A DNA stretch of 7,126 nucleotides, from positions 1-7,126 of the forward strand of contig JAODMX010000146.1 of assembly GCA_025464735.1 (NCBI GenBank). The letters run 5' to 3'. This DNA comes from Frondihabitans sp. (GTDB taxonomy: Bacteria; Actinomycetota; Actinomycetes; Actinomycetales; Microbacteriaceae). Under the pieces are notes generated by a model. It did not search any database. It was given only the letters and a program-made list of their open reading frames with translations, and was not told the DNA's origin. Both the position numbers and the translations under genes were made by a program. Position 1 is the stretch's first letter; each line of letters starts with the position of its first letter. Shown here one piece after another: positions 6,388-7,126 of this stretch.

Positions 6388-7126
6388 GTGTCCACTCTTG
6401 AAGCCGTCAGCGCTGCCGTGTCGCAGCTATGGCCACTGGGCGGCGCGGCTCCGTGGGATTCCCCAGGTCTTGTCGTGGGCGATCCGTCTGCGGTCATAAC
6501 CCACATTCACCTCGCTGTCGACGCCGTGCTCGACACGGTCGACGAGACCGTCGACCTGGGTGCCGACCTTCTGCTCGTGCACCACCCGTTGCTGTTCCAC
6601 GGTGCGACCACGGTCGCTGAAGATACGACCAAGGGTGCCGTGATCGCGCGCCTGATTCGTGGCGGGGTCGCACTCCTTGCCGCGCACACGAACGCCGATG
6701 TCGTCGAGACCGGCACGTCGCGTGTCCTCGCCCACCAGCTCGGCCTCATCGAGCAGCAGCCTCTCGAAGCGAACGCCGGCGACCCGTCGGGGAGCACCGG
6801 CATCGGAATCACCGGCCGGCTTCCGGAGGTCGCCACGCTCATGTCCCTGGCCCGACTGCTCACCGACATCCTCCCGCCCACCGCGGGCGGGGTCCGCGTC
6901 GCGGGAGACCACGAACGCGTAATCGAGACGGTGGCCGTCTGCGCCGGGGCCGGAGATTCCCTGCTCGCGAACCCCCTCGTGCTCGAGTCTGACGTCTACA
7001 TCACGAGCGACCTCCGTCATCACCCCGCCTCCGACGCGCGCGAACGGATGCTCCTCGGCAAGGGGCCGGCATTGGTGGACGTGTCGCACTGGGCCAGCGA
7101 ATGGCTCTGGCTCGACACCGCGGCAG
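6388..7126 (+). CDS. Nif3-like dinuclear metal center protein, cut by the right edge
   Basis: The frame runs 246 codons from a GTG and leaves the window without a stop. The Nif3/YbgI (DUF34) signature is clear: WDSPGLVVGD near the N-terminus (23-32, usually WDnvGL-vG), metal-binding HHPLLF (65-70), HTNAD (100-104), and DVSHWASEW near the end (231-239), where His-234 and Glu-238 correspond to the C-terminal metal ligands. Members form hexameric toroids with a two-metal site. They are often labelled GTP cyclohydrolase I type 2, but the true role is unsettled. About 130 residues separate the HTNAD and C-terminal histidine motifs, so this looks like the short form lacking the PII-like insert seen in longer homologues. 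Only a few residues should be missing after Ala-246. The GTG start is supported by TAGGCT 7 bases upstream and by the normal N-terminal length. Confidence 0.92.
   Translation, partial: MSTLEAVSAAVSQLWPLGGAAPWDSPGLVVGDPSAVITHIHLAVDAVLDTVDETVDLGADLLLVHHPLLFHGATTVAEDTTKGAVIARLIRGGVALLAAHTNADVVETGTSRVLAHQLGLIEQQPLEANAGDPSGSTGIGITGRLPEVATLMSLARLLTDILPPTAGGVRVAGDHERVIETVAVCAGAGDSLLANPLVLESDVYITSDLRHHPASDARERMLLGKGPALVDVSHWASEWLWLDTAA

Noticed and set aside
6536..6550. CGGTC-N5-GACCG hairpin in the Nif3-type gene
   Set aside because: It lies within codons for the repeated Asp-Thr-Val-Asp/Glu-Thr-Val-Asp stretch and is explained by codon repetition; the stem is only five pairs.

Overview
The window is dense, GC-rich bacterial DNA. 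Third codon positions are strongly G/C biased, GTG starts are common, and several genes appear to start at the 5' end of their mRNA, right behind a TAnnnT -10 box. Together with the protein families this points to a high-GC actinobacterium, probably of the Microbacteriaceae type. That family assignment is inference and was not tested by a search. The window looks like ordinary chromosome: there are no transposases, phage genes, CRISPR arrays, tRNAs or rRNAs, and no gap between genes exceeds about 110 bases.

Layout from left to right. On the minus strand, a DEAD-box RNA helicase (its C-terminal part lies beyond the left edge) follows 43 bases behind a complete cysteine synthase gene (cysK). 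On the plus strand, and divergent from cysK, is a small acidic protein of unknown function. It converges on a minus-strand TetR-type regulator of the LmrA/YxaF kind. The regulator is divergent from a plus-strand tautomerase-superfamily enzyme, and a clear 20-bp inverted repeat lies between the two. Three more plus-strand genes follow: a large polytopic membrane protein that looks like a GT-C glycosyltransferase, a protein with a long acidic soluble N-terminal region and four C-terminal membrane helices, and a Nif3-type dinuclear-metal protein cut by the right edge.

The genes fall into two groups by translation start. Six genes (helicase, cysK, the small acidic protein, both membrane proteins and Nif3) have a TAnnnT hexamer ending 6 to 8 bases before the start codon, with no convincing Shine-Dalgarno sequence. 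This is the arrangement expected for leaderless mRNAs. Only the TetR regulator and the tautomerase have classical purine-rich ribosome binding sites, so this divergent pair stands apart as a self-contained regulated cassette.

Functionally, cysK is housekeeping sulfur assimilation and the helicase is RNA metabolism. The TetR/tautomerase pair is the most likely inducible unit: the regulator probably represses both itself and the enzyme through the inverted repeat. The three right-hand genes each carry their own -10 box and need not be functionally linked. I saw no clear novel multi-gene system. The TetR/tautomerase module and the unassigned four-helix membrane protein are the best places to look.
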